Positions 8,978 through 17,799 of a stretch of 64,000 bases of DNA are shown piece after piece. The number at the start of each line of letters is the position of its first letter. The first letter of the stretch is position 1. The translations under genes and the position numbers were made by a program. Source of the DNA: Elstera cyanobacteriorum (GTDB taxonomy: Bacteria; Pseudomonadota; Alphaproteobacteria; Elsterales; Elsteraceae). The notes beneath the pieces are model-generated. The model worked only from the letters and a program-made list of their open reading frames with translations. It did no database searches and was not told where the DNA came from. The stretch covers positions 4,814 to 68,813 of the forward strand of contig NZ_NOXS01000035.1 in NCBI RefSeq assembly GCF_002251735.1, in the 5' to 3' direction.

Positions 8978-9602
8978 GCCTAAGGGTCCATCCAGTCCTG
9001 ATAACGAAGCGCGTCCCATCCTCACGCGGCGGGGCGTGCTGGGGGGGGCGGTTGGGTCCGCCATTTTGACCATGTGCGCCCCACTTGCAACAGCGCAGGC
9101 CGCAACCCCCTTACCGCTTCAAGGGGCGATGGCGAAATTCAAACCCTCCGCCCCCGATGCGGCCAGCCGTAGCGCCGTGCCAGATGTGACCGCGCTGGAT
9201 GAAACCGGTAAGGAGCGACGCCTGTCGGACCACCTGGGCCAGATCGTCCTTCTCAACTTCTGGGCTACCTGGTGCATTCCCTGCGTTAAGGAAATGCCCG
9301 CCCTGCTGCGGCTTCAGCAGCGTTGGCAGGCGGAAAAAGCCCCCGCCCTGGTGCTGCCGATCAGCCTCGACCGGGCAGGACTTGCCAAGGTGCAGGAATT
9401 TTATGCCCAGCACGGGCTGGCTCCCCTCCCCCTGCGCAACGACAAAGGCGGCGCGGCGGGCCGGGCCTTCGCCCTTCGCGGCTTGCCGACCAGTATTCTG
9501 ATCGACCGCAAAGGCCGGGAAATCGGACGTTTTGAAGGGGATGCGCCCTGGGATGGACCGGAAGCCGCCGCGCTTTTCAACGCCTTATTCGACGAAGCTT
9601 AA
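8976..9602 (+). CDS. TlpA-like thioredoxin-fold protein with Tat signal
   Basis: A 208-residue protein. The N-terminus has a twin-arginine motif 'LTRRGVLGG' followed by a hydrophobic stretch ending in 'ATAQA', so it is probably exported folded by Tat. The thioredoxin fold follows with the redox motif '[16 protein letters not shown]' and the cis-proline loop '[11 protein letters not shown]'. TlpA/ResA-type proteins reduce disulfides in the periplasm, for example for cytochrome maturation. The ATG at 8976 has a strong site GAGGAAGAG upstream, which lies inside the divergent argH coding sequence. The substrate is unknown. Confidence 0.88.
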   Translation: MPKGPSSPDNEARPILTRRGVLGGAVGSAILTMCAPLATAQAATPLPLQGAMAKFKPSAPDAASRSAVPDVTALDETGKERRLSDHLGQIVLLNFWATWCIPCVKEMPALLRLQQRWQAEKAPALVLPISLDRAGLAKVQEFYAQHGLAPLPLRNDKGGAAGRAFALRGLPTSILIDRKGREIGRFEGDAPWDGPEAAALFNALFDEA

Positions 9603-9672
9603 CTGGCATCTCCTTTGCTTCCACGGTAGGATTGCCGCCCGCCCGGGTGTTTGGCTTTAGGAGCTTGAGACG

Positions 9673-10347
9673 ATGAACCTTCGTAAACTGACGGATCAGG
9701 TGACCGGCCTGTTTTCCGCAAAGACCGATGCCAGCGCCTCGGCCAGCAGCGGCCTGCCGAAATCGACCAACACCACGGCGACCGATACCACCGCGACCGC
9801 CAGCGGTAAAAGTTTTCGCGATTACGTGAAATCGACGACGGAACAGAGCGGTAGCCAGCGCCTGGGCGATATCGCCCTGACCGAATCCTATGGCTCGGCC
9901 CTAGCGGCACAGATTCTGGCGACCCGGTCGCAGGATGTAGCCCTCGCGCAGTCGGAAGTCGATAAGCGGCAGACCGCCTTCGACAAAGACCTGAAGCAGC
10001 TTATGTCCGACAATGGGCTTGATACCGATAGCGTGCCGAAGCTGAATGTGACCGAGCGCGGCCGTATCGTCGTGTCGGACTATAAGCAGTCGGCCAAGCT
10101 CGAAACCATCCTCAACAGCACCCCTGGGGTTGCCGAAGCGCTGGACGAGCTGGCGACCGCCAAGGCCGTGCTGGCCCAGATGCATAAGCAAGTCACCGCC
10201 GCCGCCAATGCTGGCCCCAATTTCTCGGTCAGTGTCGACGGCGCCCGCGCTCAGCTTTCTGCCGAAAAGAAGGTGACCAGCCTCGGCCAAGCTACCAGCG
10301 TGCAACCGACGCCGACCGCCGCACAAGACGACAAGCAACAGGCCTGA
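9673..10347 (+). CDS. hypothetical helical protein
   Basis: A 224-residue protein with no family I recognise. The first 50 residues are low-complexity (serine, threonine, alanine), the middle (about 70-180) is strongly helical and charged, and the tail is again disordered. There is no signal peptide or membrane segment. A good ribosome site (AGGAG) precedes the ATG. It lies between the thioredoxin-like gene and the hydroxylase in the same direction. Codon use is host-like, so it is probably a true gene of narrow distribution. Confidence 0.6.
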   Translation: MNLRKLTDQVTGLFSAKTDASASASSGLPKSTNTTATDTTATASGKSFRDYVKSTTEQSGSQRLGDIALTESYGSALAAQILATRSQDVALAQSEVDKRQTAFDKDLKQLMSDNGLDTDSVPKLNVTERGRIVVSDYKQSAKLETILNSTPGVAEALDELATAKAVLAQMHKQVTAAANAGPNFSVSVDGARAQLSAEKKVTSLGQATSVQPTPTAAQDDKQQA

Positions 10348-10401
10348 CCCGCGACAGCCTGCCCCTGGACAAGCCGGGGGCAGCAGACCATTGTCGCAGC
10401 C

Positions 10402-11640
10402 ATGACCCAGACCCAAGCGCCCGCCGGGGCCGCAGACCGGCACGATGTGATCATTTTGGGCGGCGGCCTTGTCGGCGCGTCGCTCGCCATCGCCCTCGGT
10501 CATGCCGGGCTGCGCTGCGCCTTGATCGACCGCGATACCCCCGCCGACCAGCGCCAGGATGCTTTCGACGGGCGCGGCTCCGCCGTCTCCCTCGCCTCCA
10601 AGCGCGTGCTGGCGGGTCTCGGCATCTGGGATGCCATCGAGGAAAAAGGCCCGATCCTCGATATCCGCGTGTCGGACGGGCCGTCGCGCCTATTCCTCCA
10701 TTACGATCACCGCACTGTTGGCGATGAGCCGATGGGCTGGATTATCGAAAACCGCTTCCTGCGCCGGGCGCTGCATAAGATCGTCGCGCAGACGCCGAAC
10801 GTCGACTGGCTGGCCCCGGCGGCGGCGGCTGGGTTCGAGCGCGGCCCCGGCTGGGTCGGTTTGACTTTGACCGACGGCCGCCGCCTGACCGCGCCGCTGC
10901 TGGTCGGCGCCGAAGGCCGCAAGAGCCAAGTGCGCGATTGGGCAGGCATCACCGTTCGCCGGATCGATTACCGCCAGACAGGCATCGTCTGCGCTGTGGA
11001 GCACGAAAAACCCCATAACGGCATTGCCCACGAGCGTTTCCTGCCCATCGGCCCGCTCGCCCTGCTGCCGCTGGAACATCCCAACCGCTCCTCGGTCGTC
11101 TGGACCGAAGACCCGGCGAAAGTAGCGGATTTTCTGGCGCTGTCCGACGAAGACTTCGCGTTCGAGATCGAACGGCGCTTCGGCCCCTGGCTCGGCAAGC
11201 TATCGATGGTCGGGCCGCGTTGGAACTACCCGCTGACCGCGCTGATGGCGAACCGCTTCTATGGCGACCGCATTGTCCTGGCCGGCGATTCCGCCCACGG
11301 CGTCCACCCGATCGCGGGCCAGGGCGTCAACCTCGGTTGGCGCGATGTTGCGGCCTTGGCGGAACTCTTGATCGAAGCCGCCCGCACCGGCACCGACCTC
11401 GGCTCCCCCGCCCTGCTAAAGCGCTATGACGCTTGGCGCCGCCCCGACTGCGTCGGCATGCTGGCCGCAACCGATGTGCTGAACCGCCTGTTCGCCACCG
11501 ACTTCCCGCCGGTCCGCCTCGCCCGCGACCTCGGCCTCGCCGCCGTCAATCGGGTGGAGCCACTGAAACGGGTGCTTATTCGCCACGCGATGGGTGTACT
11601 GGGCCATCAGCCGAAGCTGGTGCGGGGGGAGCGGGTTTAG
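10402..11640 (+). CDS. UbiH/UbiF/COQ6-family FAD hydroxylase
   Basis: A 412-residue flavoprotein monooxygenase. The N-terminal FAD-binding motif is 'VIILGGGLVGASLAIALG', and the second flavin motif is 'AGDSAHGVHPIAGQGVNLG' near residue 295, diagnostic of the ubiquinone hydroxylase group. Members hydroxylate the ring of ubiquinone precursors at the membrane. Which ring position it acts on cannot be decided here. It follows the hypothetical gene on the same strand after about 54 bases and may be transcribed with it. Confidence 0.9.
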   Translation: MTQTQAPAGAADRHDVIILGGGLVGASLAIALGHAGLRCALIDRDTPADQRQDAFDGRGSAVSLASKRVLAGLGIWDAIEEKGPILDIRVSDGPSRLFLHYDHRTVGDEPMGWIIENRFLRRALHKIVAQTPNVDWLAPAAAAGFERGPGWVGLTLTDGRRLTAPLLVGAEGRKSQVRDWAGITVRRIDYRQTGIVCAVEHEKPHNGIAHERFLPIGPLALLPLEHPNRSSVVWTEDPAKVADFLALSDEDFAFEIERRFGPWLGKLSMVGPRWNYPLTALMANRFYGDRIVLAGDSAHGVHPIAGQGVNLGWRDVAALAELLIEAARTGTDLGSPALLKRYDAWRRPDCVGMLAATDVLNRLFATDFPPVRLARDLGLAAVNRVEPLKRVLIRHAMGVLGHQPKLVRGERV

Positions 11641-11679
11641 GCCTGCTCCGCGCACTGCGCCCACTACGGCCCATACTGT

Positions 11680-11725
11680 TCCCCTGTTTACGAAGTATCA
11701 AATCCCCTGTTTACGAAGTATCAAA
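11680..11725. repeat. perfect 23-bp tandem duplication
   Basis: Two identical 23-bp units lie head to tail (11680-11702 and 11703-11725), each containing CCTGTTTACGAAGTATCAAA. The second unit contains the stop codon of the AT-rich membrane protein gene (11721-11723, minus strand). It sits exactly at the change from GC-rich to AT-rich DNA, so it may be a footprint of insertion or slippage. Confidence 0.85.
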
Positions 11726-12638
11726 ACTGGCGGTAGGGTGCCGTGAACGTCCATATGGCGTCAGGGCATTCCTTCGTGTTTTCAGTATCCTCCGTCGCTT
11801 GAACAGTGACATCAATACGTGACGCGATAACGTCAAATAGTGGATGATAGAAACCAGCTTGTTTAAACAAGCTCAGCGTCAGAGTGCCTTTACCAAAAAA
11901 ATACAAACTCAACTCAAGGCCTGATATATTAAAATAAAAACTGCCATTTATCGTTTTAAATTTTATCGCAGATATCCTATCAAAATAAAAATTCTCATAT
12001 GACCAAGCACCCTCTGAAAACTGATGTAATATTATCCTATCTGGCAATACCCCTAGCAGCCCATCATTATCCATAATCGGGCGATAAATTGGCATAGGAA
12101 AGCTCGAAGCCAACCCTAACAAATCCGATGATTTTACAGGACTGATTCCATCCCAAATATCCTTAAGAGCAGGATTAACCGCCTGCGGTTCTTTTGCTCC
12201 TGAAACCCGATCGCCAAACGGAAAGAGAATACCCAGGAGAGCTGGAATTCCAATTTGGATAAAAATCTCAATCGCCGGTTTTCGAAATACACTCACAAAT
12301 AAAATAGAAATCAACATAATGAGCATGGACATCGACAATCGATGAGCATAGATCCCTAATAAAATCCAAATAGACCTGTTCGCTCTAAATTCGCGCCATG
12401 TCACCCGAGGGACATAAGTTGATTTATTTTTTATTTTACAAAGAAAATCACCCAGAGCAGACACAATTCCAATCACTAAAATAATCAACAATAAAAAATC
12501 TAATTTTCTAAAATCGATCTCAAAATTGTACCAAAAATATTTTGGCATCATTAAAATATATACTATAAAAATAAAAAATAATAACGCTGGTATAATCGGA
12601 GAATTTCTTAACATCCCCGAGAGTGGAATAGCTTTCAT
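11721..12638 (-). CDS. AT-rich four-helix membrane protein, unknown
   Basis: A 305-residue protein of no recognised family. The first half has about four to five hydrophobic segments (for example 'IPALLFFIFIVYILMM' and 'LDFLLLIILVIGIVSALG'), and the second half is a soluble domain of mixed strands, 'GVLPDRIILHQFSEGAWSYE'. The start at 12638 is set by an ATGA overlap with the VanZ-like gene. The coding sequence is visibly AT-rich, unlike all other genes of the operon, yet it is translationally coupled to it. It looks acquired and then captured by the operon, or a fast-evolving tail gene. Confidence 0.7.
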   Translation of the reverse strand: MKAIPLSGMLRNSPIIPALLFFIFIVYILMMPKYFWYNFEIDFRKLDFLLLIILVIGIVSALGDFLCKIKNKSTYVPRVTWREFRANRSIWILLGIYAHRLSMSMLIMLISILFVSVFRKPAIEIFIQIGIPALLGILFPFGDRVSGAKEPQAVNPALKDIWDGISPVKSSDLLGLASSFPMPIYRPIMDNDGLLGVLPDRIILHQFSEGAWSYENFYFDRISAIKFKTINGSFYFNISGLELSLYFFGKGTLTLSLFKQAGFYHPLFDVIASRIDVTVQATEDTENTKECPDAIWTFTAPYRQF

Positions 12639-12985
12639 GCCCACCGCCGCCGCCATGTCAGCACCACCATTCCCGCCGCGATGGCACCCAGGCTATTCGC
12701 GGTGAAATCGCCCCACGACCCGCTGCGCTCTGGAATAAAGCTCTGCAAAATTTCGATACTGCCGCCATAGGCAATGACCAGTAGCACAACGGCAATGGCC
12801 GCCCCCCGGGTTCGGGTGCCGAGCAGGCCCAGGCCTGCGAGCGTGCCATAGGCACCCGCGTGCAGCAGCTTATCAAACCCATACTCGCCCGGCGGGGCCA
12901 ATTCGGGGGCTAGCGAGCCGTAAAGCATGAACCCCGCCAATCCCAGGGCGGTGAGGAGGAAATAGGCAGGGCGAAACAGGATCAT
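12635..12985 (-). CDS. VanZ-like membrane protein
   Basis: A 116-residue protein with four predicted membrane helices. The VanZ pattern is visible: 'DKLLHAGAYGTLAGLGLL' in the second segment, 'SIEILQSFIPERSGSWGDF' and 'ANSLGAIAAG' at the end. VanZ-like proteins are a broad family of poorly known function, one member giving teicoplanin resistance. Both ends overlap neighbours by ATGA, so it is made together with the polysaccharide deacetylase and the AT-rich membrane protein. Confidence 0.88.
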   Translation of the reverse strand: MILFRPAYFLLTALGLAGFMLYGSLAPELAPPGEYGFDKLLHAGAYGTLAGLGLLGTRTRGAAIAVVLLVIAYGGSIEILQSFIPERSGSWGDFTANSLGAIAAGMVVLTWRRRWA

Positions 12986-13740
12986 GCGAAGGCTTCTTCC
13001 GGCGTCAACCAGCGGGCGGCGGGATGCGTGAGGGTAACCGCAAAAAGCGCAGCCAGAAAGGCCGTCATCGCGTCATCATGCACCAAATGATGCGTTAGAA
13101 GGCCGGTGGGTTCTTCCGTCACGGTCCCCAACCGGCGGGCGGCAAGGTGGCGGGTGATCTCCTCGAGCGCAAACGCTTCCCCCCGGAACACCCGCCCCTG
13201 CTTCCAATGGATCGGGTCGCAGTGGCAGTTGACCCAGCGCAGCCCGGCAATGGCAGGCCGCCGCGTCTTCTCCGGCGTTGGGTTGAAGGTCGAGAGACCG
13301 CAATAGCCCTGGCCTGGCAGCAGCGCGATTAGATCGTCGCCGATGCGGTTCCACGGCGGCACGAAGGCGGGCAGGAATTGGTCGCCGAAGGCTTTGGCCA
13401 ACACGCCTTGCCCCTCGCCAAGGTCGAATAGCCGGTCGGTCAGCAGCCGGGCGGCGGGAAACTCGCTGGCCTTATCGCCCTCCGGGGCGTGATTGAGATG
13501 GGTCAACCCGTGCTGCACCACCGTGCAATGCGCCCGCGCGACGAGGGGAATGACGGCAGGGTCGAGCCGCGCCGGAACCATCGCCAGCGCCAGCTTAGGC
13601 CCCTCGGCGGCCAAACCGAGCAGGGTTTCCAGCGCCGGGGTAGGTTCTGCCGCATCATCGTCGCGCCACCAAAAGGTCGCCGGGCGCCCGAGATCGCCCC
13701 AGCGGTCGAGTTCGTCGGTCAATGCCTGCCACGGGGTCAT
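12982..13740 (-). CDS. polysaccharide deacetylase-like protein
   Basis: A 252-residue protein. An Asp-rich motif 'FWWRDDDAAEPTPAL' near residue 23 and 'TVVQHGLTHLNHAPEGD' near residue 75 match the metal-binding Asp and His-x3-His of the carbohydrate esterase 4 / NodB superfamily. The fold would remove N- or O-acyl groups from a sugar. There is no signal peptide, so it would act in the cytoplasm, consistent with work on a lipid-linked or soluble intermediate made by the neighbouring glycosyltransferases. It overlaps both neighbours by ATGA. Confidence 0.82.
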   Translation of the reverse strand: MTPWQALTDELDRWGDLGRPATFWWRDDDAAEPTPALETLLGLAAEGPKLALAMVPARLDPAVIPLVARAHCTVVQHGLTHLNHAPEGDKASEFPAARLLTDRLFDLGEGQGVLAKAFGDQFLPAFVPPWNRIGDDLIALLPGQGYCGLSTFNPTPEKTRRPAIAGLRWVNCHCDPIHWKQGRVFRGEAFALEEITRHLAARRLGTVTEEPTGLLTHHLVHDDAMTAFLAALFAVTLTHPAARWLTPEEAFA

Positions 13741-14870
13741 CGGGCGGCCTCCCGCGCGGTCAGAATTTCTACCGTCCGCCGCGCCCCGTCGAGGGCTAGG
13801 TCGAGCGTAACCGGGGGCAGGTCCGCAGCCCTATTCACTGAGGCCCCCAGGAGGTCCGGCGTCAACCCGGCCTGATCCACCGTCACCGCCCGCCCGGCTT
13901 CGGCGAACAACTGCGCGCGCAGGGCCTGTTCCGTCTCCCCGCCCTCGGCAAAGGGGATCAGCACCGACCGCACCCCCGTTTGCAGAATGTCGAGCGCGGT
14001 ATTATAGCCCGCCATCGAGATCGACAGGTCTGCCCCCGCCAGCACCGCGCGGAAATCCGGGCGGAAGCGTTCGACGCTCATGCCTTCCGGTGCAGCATCA
14101 CGCAGAGCGGCTATCGCAGCTTCGGACATCATCGCGCCGCCCACCAACAGCCACGGTTGATCGGCAAAACGGGTGAAAGGCCGGGAATGCAGCGCCGTCC
14201 ACAGCAGCGCCTTCCCCACCGCACCGCCGCCAACGGACACGACGACCGAGGCAATCCGATTGGGCGTGCTGGGGGGAACCGGCGCGACGAAGCCGGTATA
14301 GGCTTTCTTCGCTGCCGGAATACGGTCCGCCGTCGCAAAACTACGCTCCAACGGCACCAACGCCGGGTCGCCGTGGATCAGCACGAGATCGATGAAGCGG
14401 TTTACGAGGTCGAGCACTTCCTCGTGCCGCTTCGGCGGCTTGTTGAAAACGATGATATCGCGTAGGGAGGTTGCGACCAGCGGCGGGCGCGGCTGCGCTT
14501 TGGCTGCCTCCAGCAGCGGCAACAGCTCGAACTGTAATTGCCGCCGGGCGAAGGGAAAGCCTTCCAGCAACAGAATATCCGGTGCAACGTCGCCGAACAA
14601 CGCCAACAGCTTTTGCTTACGGTCTTCGCGCCACGTGTCATCGACCGGTGTGCCGTCTAGATGGCGAAGGGTGCGGAAATCTGCTGCTTCGACGCGGGCA
14701 GGCGGTAGATGAACGACGCGCGCCCCGCCCCAATCCTCACCCGGAACCGGCGCCCCGCCCGACGCGACGGTCACCGTGTGCCCCGCCGCGACCAGGGCAC
14801 GGGTTAGCGCCTCCGCCCGTCGGTGATGGCCGACGCCGAGGAAATGCTGAACATGGAACAGAAGCCTCAT
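13737..14870 (-). CDS. MurG/UGT-like glycosyltransferase
   Basis: A 377-residue GT-B enzyme. The N-terminus 'MRLLFHVQHFLGVGHHRRAE' has the glycine/histidine loop of MurG-like enzymes, and the C-terminal domain has 'SMAGYNTALDILQTGVRSVL' followed by an acidic 'EGGETEQALRAQLFAEAG' nucleotide-sugar site. The start at 14870 overlaps the stop of the phosphatase gene (ATGA); the frame is open much further upstream but only as a shadow. It shares both motifs with the glycosyltransferase at 17800-19080, so the two are probably paralogues. Donor and acceptor are unknown. Confidence 0.82.
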   Translation of the reverse strand: MRLLFHVQHFLGVGHHRRAEALTRALVAAGHTVTVASGGAPVPGEDWGGARVVHLPPARVEAADFRTLRHLDGTPVDDTWREDRKQKLLALFGDVAPDILLLEGFPFARRQLQFELLPLLEAAKAQPRPPLVATSLRDIIVFNKPPKRHEEVLDLVNRFIDLVLIHGDPALVPLERSFATADRIPAAKKAYTGFVAPVPPSTPNRIASVVVSVGGGAVGKALLWTALHSRPFTRFADQPWLLVGGAMMSEAAIAALRDAAPEGMSVERFRPDFRAVLAGADLSISMAGYNTALDILQTGVRSVLIPFAEGGETEQALRAQLFAEAGRAVTVDQAGLTPDLLGASVNRAADLPPVTLDLALDGARRTVEILTAREAAR

Positions 14871-15421
14871 CCCACCGGCCCTTCGTATACCAAATTGGCC
14901 CCCGTCACGGCAAAGCGCAGAGCCACCCCCGGCTTCAGGCGCACGGGCGGCGGCCCGGTATAGTCCCAGCCGGTGCTGAGTGCCAGCGCCGCTTCGATAA
15001 CGCCGCGATGGGTGACGGCGACCGTGGGCTTGATCAGGGTCGGCAGAAAGGCTTTCAGCCGCGCCATTACCGCCCGTGGACTTTCCCCCCCTGGCGGGCA
15101 CCAGTCCAGCCCATCGCGTAGCGACAGGCGGCGGACTTCGGCGTCCAACTCGTCGCGCGTCAGCCCCTCGAAGGCGCCGGCATCGCGCTCGATCAAGGCT
15201 GGCTCCAACCGTTCGACAAACCCGCGCAGGATAATTGCGGTTTCGATGGCGCGCGCCAGGGGGGAGGCGATCCACTCCCAAGTGCGCAGATCATCGGGCA
15301 GGGTCAGGGTGCGTAGCCGCTCCCGCCCCAACTCGGACAAAGGTTGATCGACCCGCCCTTGCAGGCGCCCGACAGCGGTCCAATCGGTCGGGCCGTGGCG
15401 GATCAGAACCAATGGGATCAT
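14867..15421 (-). CDS. histidine phosphatase family protein
   Basis: A 184-residue phosphoglycerate-mutase-fold enzyme. The phosphohistidine motif is 'LVLIRHGPTDWTAVGRLQG' at residue 5 onward, the acid/base region is 'ERDAGAFEGLTRDEL', and the second catalytic histidine is in 'AVTHRGVIEA'. It resembles CobC/GpmB-type phosphatases. Coupled by ATGA overlaps to glycosyltransferase genes on both sides, it may remove a phosphate from a glycan or sugar intermediate, which is inference. Confidence 0.88.
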   Translation of the reverse strand: MIPLVLIRHGPTDWTAVGRLQGRVDQPLSELGRERLRTLTLPDDLRTWEWIASPLARAIETAIILRGFVERLEPALIERDAGAFEGLTRDELDAEVRRLSLRDGLDWCPPGGESPRAVMARLKAFLPTLIKPTVAVTHRGVIEAALALSTGWDYTGPPPVRLKPGVALRFAVTGANLVYEGPVG

Positions 15422-16554
15422 CGCACCCCCAAATCGCGCAGCACAGTTGCAAGCCGCGCCGAGGCAGCAGGCAGCCCATGATGGGCCGCCGTTGCCGCCA
15501 GCGCCGCCACCCGCAACGGGGCACCGGGCCGGTCGAGCGCTTCGGCCACCGCCGCCCGAAACGCGACGACATCGCCGACCGGCGCCAGCAGCCCGGTTTC
15601 CCTGGCGCGGATGATGGCGGGAATCGCCCCGGCATCGCCAGCGACAACGGGAAGACCGGCGGCCTGTGCTTCCAGGAGCGCCATTCCGATGGCCTCGTTG
15701 ATTGCGGGCCAGACCAGCCAATCGCAGGCGGCGTAGAGTGGCGGCAGGGCAGTTTCATCCCAAGCCCCGAGCCAATGCACCCGGTCGGCCAGCGGGGCGA
15801 AGGCTGCGTTAACTGCCGGGCGCGCCGGACCGTCGCCGACAATCAGCAGGCGCCAAGGCCGGTCGGCAAGAGGGGCTAGCGCCTCGGCCAGCAACCGGAA
15901 GGAGGCTTCCTTATCCCCCGCCCGCATCATGCCAACGGCGAGCAACCACGGCCGATCCATCGGCAGCGCCAGCGTTTCGGCGAGGTGATGGCGATGAGCC
16001 TTCCGGGCGTCGGCGGCCCGGCGATAGGGGGTTAGATCCACAAAAGGCGCTAGCGGTACTTGGCATAACCCCGGCAGCACACGCCGCAGGACGCCCCCAT
16101 CGCGTGGGTTCAGGTTGAGGCTAACCGCCGCCTGCCTTAGGGCCGCCACCACGGCAGCATGGTTCGCGGCAAAAGCCCCCTCCGTCCGTTTCGGCGACAG
16201 GGAGGCTTCGGCAACCACATAGGGAATGCCGAGCGCGGCGGCCACCTGCGGGCCGATCCAGTCCGGCGCTTTGTAATAGAGATGATAGGTAAACCACAGA
16301 TCGGGGCGCCGCGCCGGGTCGCGTTCATAGCGGCGCACCAGCAGGTCCGCTGCCCGCGCCCCCAAGGCAGCGAACCGGGCCGCTTTATCCCCGCTGGGAT
16401 CGCGGCTGCGCAGATGGCAGGCAAGATCGACGGTCACGCCGGGCAGCGCCGCCAGCGCCTCGATCAGCAAGCGCCCAATACGCCGGTCGCCGGAGGGCAC
16501 CGGATGGTCCGGCGCCTTCATCGGCGCATAGAAGGCGATCCGGCAGGGTTTCAC
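15418..16554 (-). CDS. glycosyltransferase family 4 protein
   Basis: A 378-residue GT-B enzyme. 'RPWLLAVGMMRAGDKEASF' opens the C-terminal domain; 'LYAACDWLVWPAINEAIGM' and 'ALLEAQAAGLPVVAGDAG' form the donor site of GT4 enzymes. It starts with GTG at 16554, fixed by a GTGA overlap with the preceding glycosyltransferase. The frame is open far upstream of this but only in shadow of the neighbour. The usual EX7E motif is seen as E(A)..E around 'NEAIGMALLEA'. Confidence 0.86.
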   Translation of the reverse strand: MKPCRIAFYAPMKAPDHPVPSGDRRIGRLLIEALAALPGVTVDLACHLRSRDPSGDKAARFAALGARAADLLVRRYERDPARRPDLWFTYHLYYKAPDWIGPQVAAALGIPYVVAEASLSPKRTEGAFAANHAAVVAALRQAAVSLNLNPRDGGVLRRVLPGLCQVPLAPFVDLTPYRRAADARKAHRHHLAETLALPMDRPWLLAVGMMRAGDKEASFRLLAEALAPLADRPWRLLIVGDGPARPAVNAAFAPLADRVHWLGAWDETALPPLYAACDWLVWPAINEAIGMALLEAQAAGLPVVAGDAGAIPAIIRARETGLLAPVGDVVAFRAAVAEALDRPGAPLRVAALAATAAHHGLPAASARLATVLRDLGVR

Positions 16555-17792
16555 GGGGACGGCGGGCAGAAGGGCGCAAGGCGCCGCACCAACTGATCCA
16601 GCCCCGGCGCTGTCCCGAAATCCGCCCGCACCCGCGCCTGCCCGGCCCCACCGAGGCGCGTGCGCAAACCCGGATCGGCGATCAGCCGGGCGAGGGCCGC
16701 CGCCAGCGCGGGCGGGTCTTCCGGCGGCACGAGCAGCCCGGTTTCGCCGTCGCGGATCAGTTCGGGAATGGCCGAAACTGCCGTGGCGGCACAGGCGAGG
16801 CCCTGGCTTTGCGCTTCCATCAGCACGTTCGGCAGCCCGTCGCGGTCGCCGTCGGCGGCGATGCGGGACGCCAGCACGAACAGATCGGCCTCGCGATAGG
16901 CGGCCAGAACCTCCGTCTGGGCTTGGGCGCCGCGCCAATCGATCTTATCGGCAATTCCCAGGTCTGCCGCGAGGCGCAGCAGGTCCGTCTTATCGCCGCC
17001 GCCGATATGGATCAGCCGCCAGTGCAGCCCCTCCGGCAGCCCGGCGAGCGCGTGCAGCAGGTCGTCATAGCCCTTTTTTGCCACCAGCCGCCCAACCGAC
17101 AGAAGGCGCACCGGCTGCGCGGCGTCGCGGCCGTCGTGACCAGCCTTGCGCGCGGGCGGCGGCGGAAAGCGGCTGAGGTCGAGACCGTGGTACACGAGAT
17201 CGACCCGCCCCGGATCGGCGGCCAGCCCGCGCAGATGATCGGCATTCGCCCCCGTGCAGGTCACAGCCCAGGCGGCGTCGGCGAGTTTTTCGCGCTTTTC
17301 CCAGGCTGGGATCGTCCAAATATCCTTGGCATGGGCCGATAGGGCGAAGGGAATACCGCGCATCAGCGCCGCATAACGCGCCACCGACCCGGGGGTGTGC
17401 ATAAAATGCGAATAGATCAGCGCCCGATCAGGGGGCAGTTCAGCCGCCAGCACCAGCGCCTGTCCCCAGCGCCGCCCGCGATTGGGCGTTGGGTCGCGCC
17501 GCCAATCCTTAAGCCATTGCCAGAAGGCGCGGCGATAGCCCGGCAGCCGCCGAACCTTCCACCAAGCCCGCAGCACCCGCCCGGGTTCCTGGTACAGATA
17601 TTCCGGCAGATAGGTAACGGGCGCCGCGATTTGATCGTGGATCGGATGGCGCTTTTTATCGGTCGGGCGGCGCAGGGAGACGAGATGCAGCCGAAAGCCC
17701 CGCTGCTCTAGCCCCAAAAGTTCTTGCGCGATGAAGGTTTCCGACAGGCGCGGATAGCCTTTCAGCACAACCGTCAGAATAGACGATGACAC
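16551..17792 (-). CDS. glycosyltransferase family 4 protein
   Basis: A 413-residue GT-B enzyme. The N-terminal motif is 'LKGYPRLSETFIAQELLGL'; the C-terminal domain has 'RLLSVGRLVAKKGYDDLL' and the donor-site segment 'LPNVLMEAQSQGLACAATA'. This layout is that of the GT4 family acting in exopolysaccharide synthesis. The start is probably GTG at 17792, seven bases after the previous stop; a TTG at 17837 would overlap the neighbour. No good ribosome site is visible, so coupling is likely. Confidence 0.87.
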   Translation of the reverse strand: MSSSILTVVLKGYPRLSETFIAQELLGLEQRGFRLHLVSLRRPTDKKRHPIHDQIAAPVTYLPEYLYQEPGRVLRAWWKVRRLPGYRRAFWQWLKDWRRDPTPNRGRRWGQALVLAAELPPDRALIYSHFMHTPGSVARYAALMRGIPFALSAHAKDIWTIPAWEKREKLADAAWAVTCTGANADHLRGLAADPGRVDLVYHGLDLSRFPPPPARKAGHDGRDAAQPVRLLSVGRLVAKKGYDDLLHALAGLPEGLHWRLIHIGGGDKTDLLRLAADLGIADKIDWRGAQAQTEVLAAYREADLFVLASRIAADGDRDGLPNVLMEAQSQGLACAATAVSAIPELIRDGETGLLVPPEDPPALAAALARLIADPGLRTRLGGAGQARVRADFGTAPGLDQLVRRLAPFCPPSP

Positions 17793-17799
17793 AGGGGGC

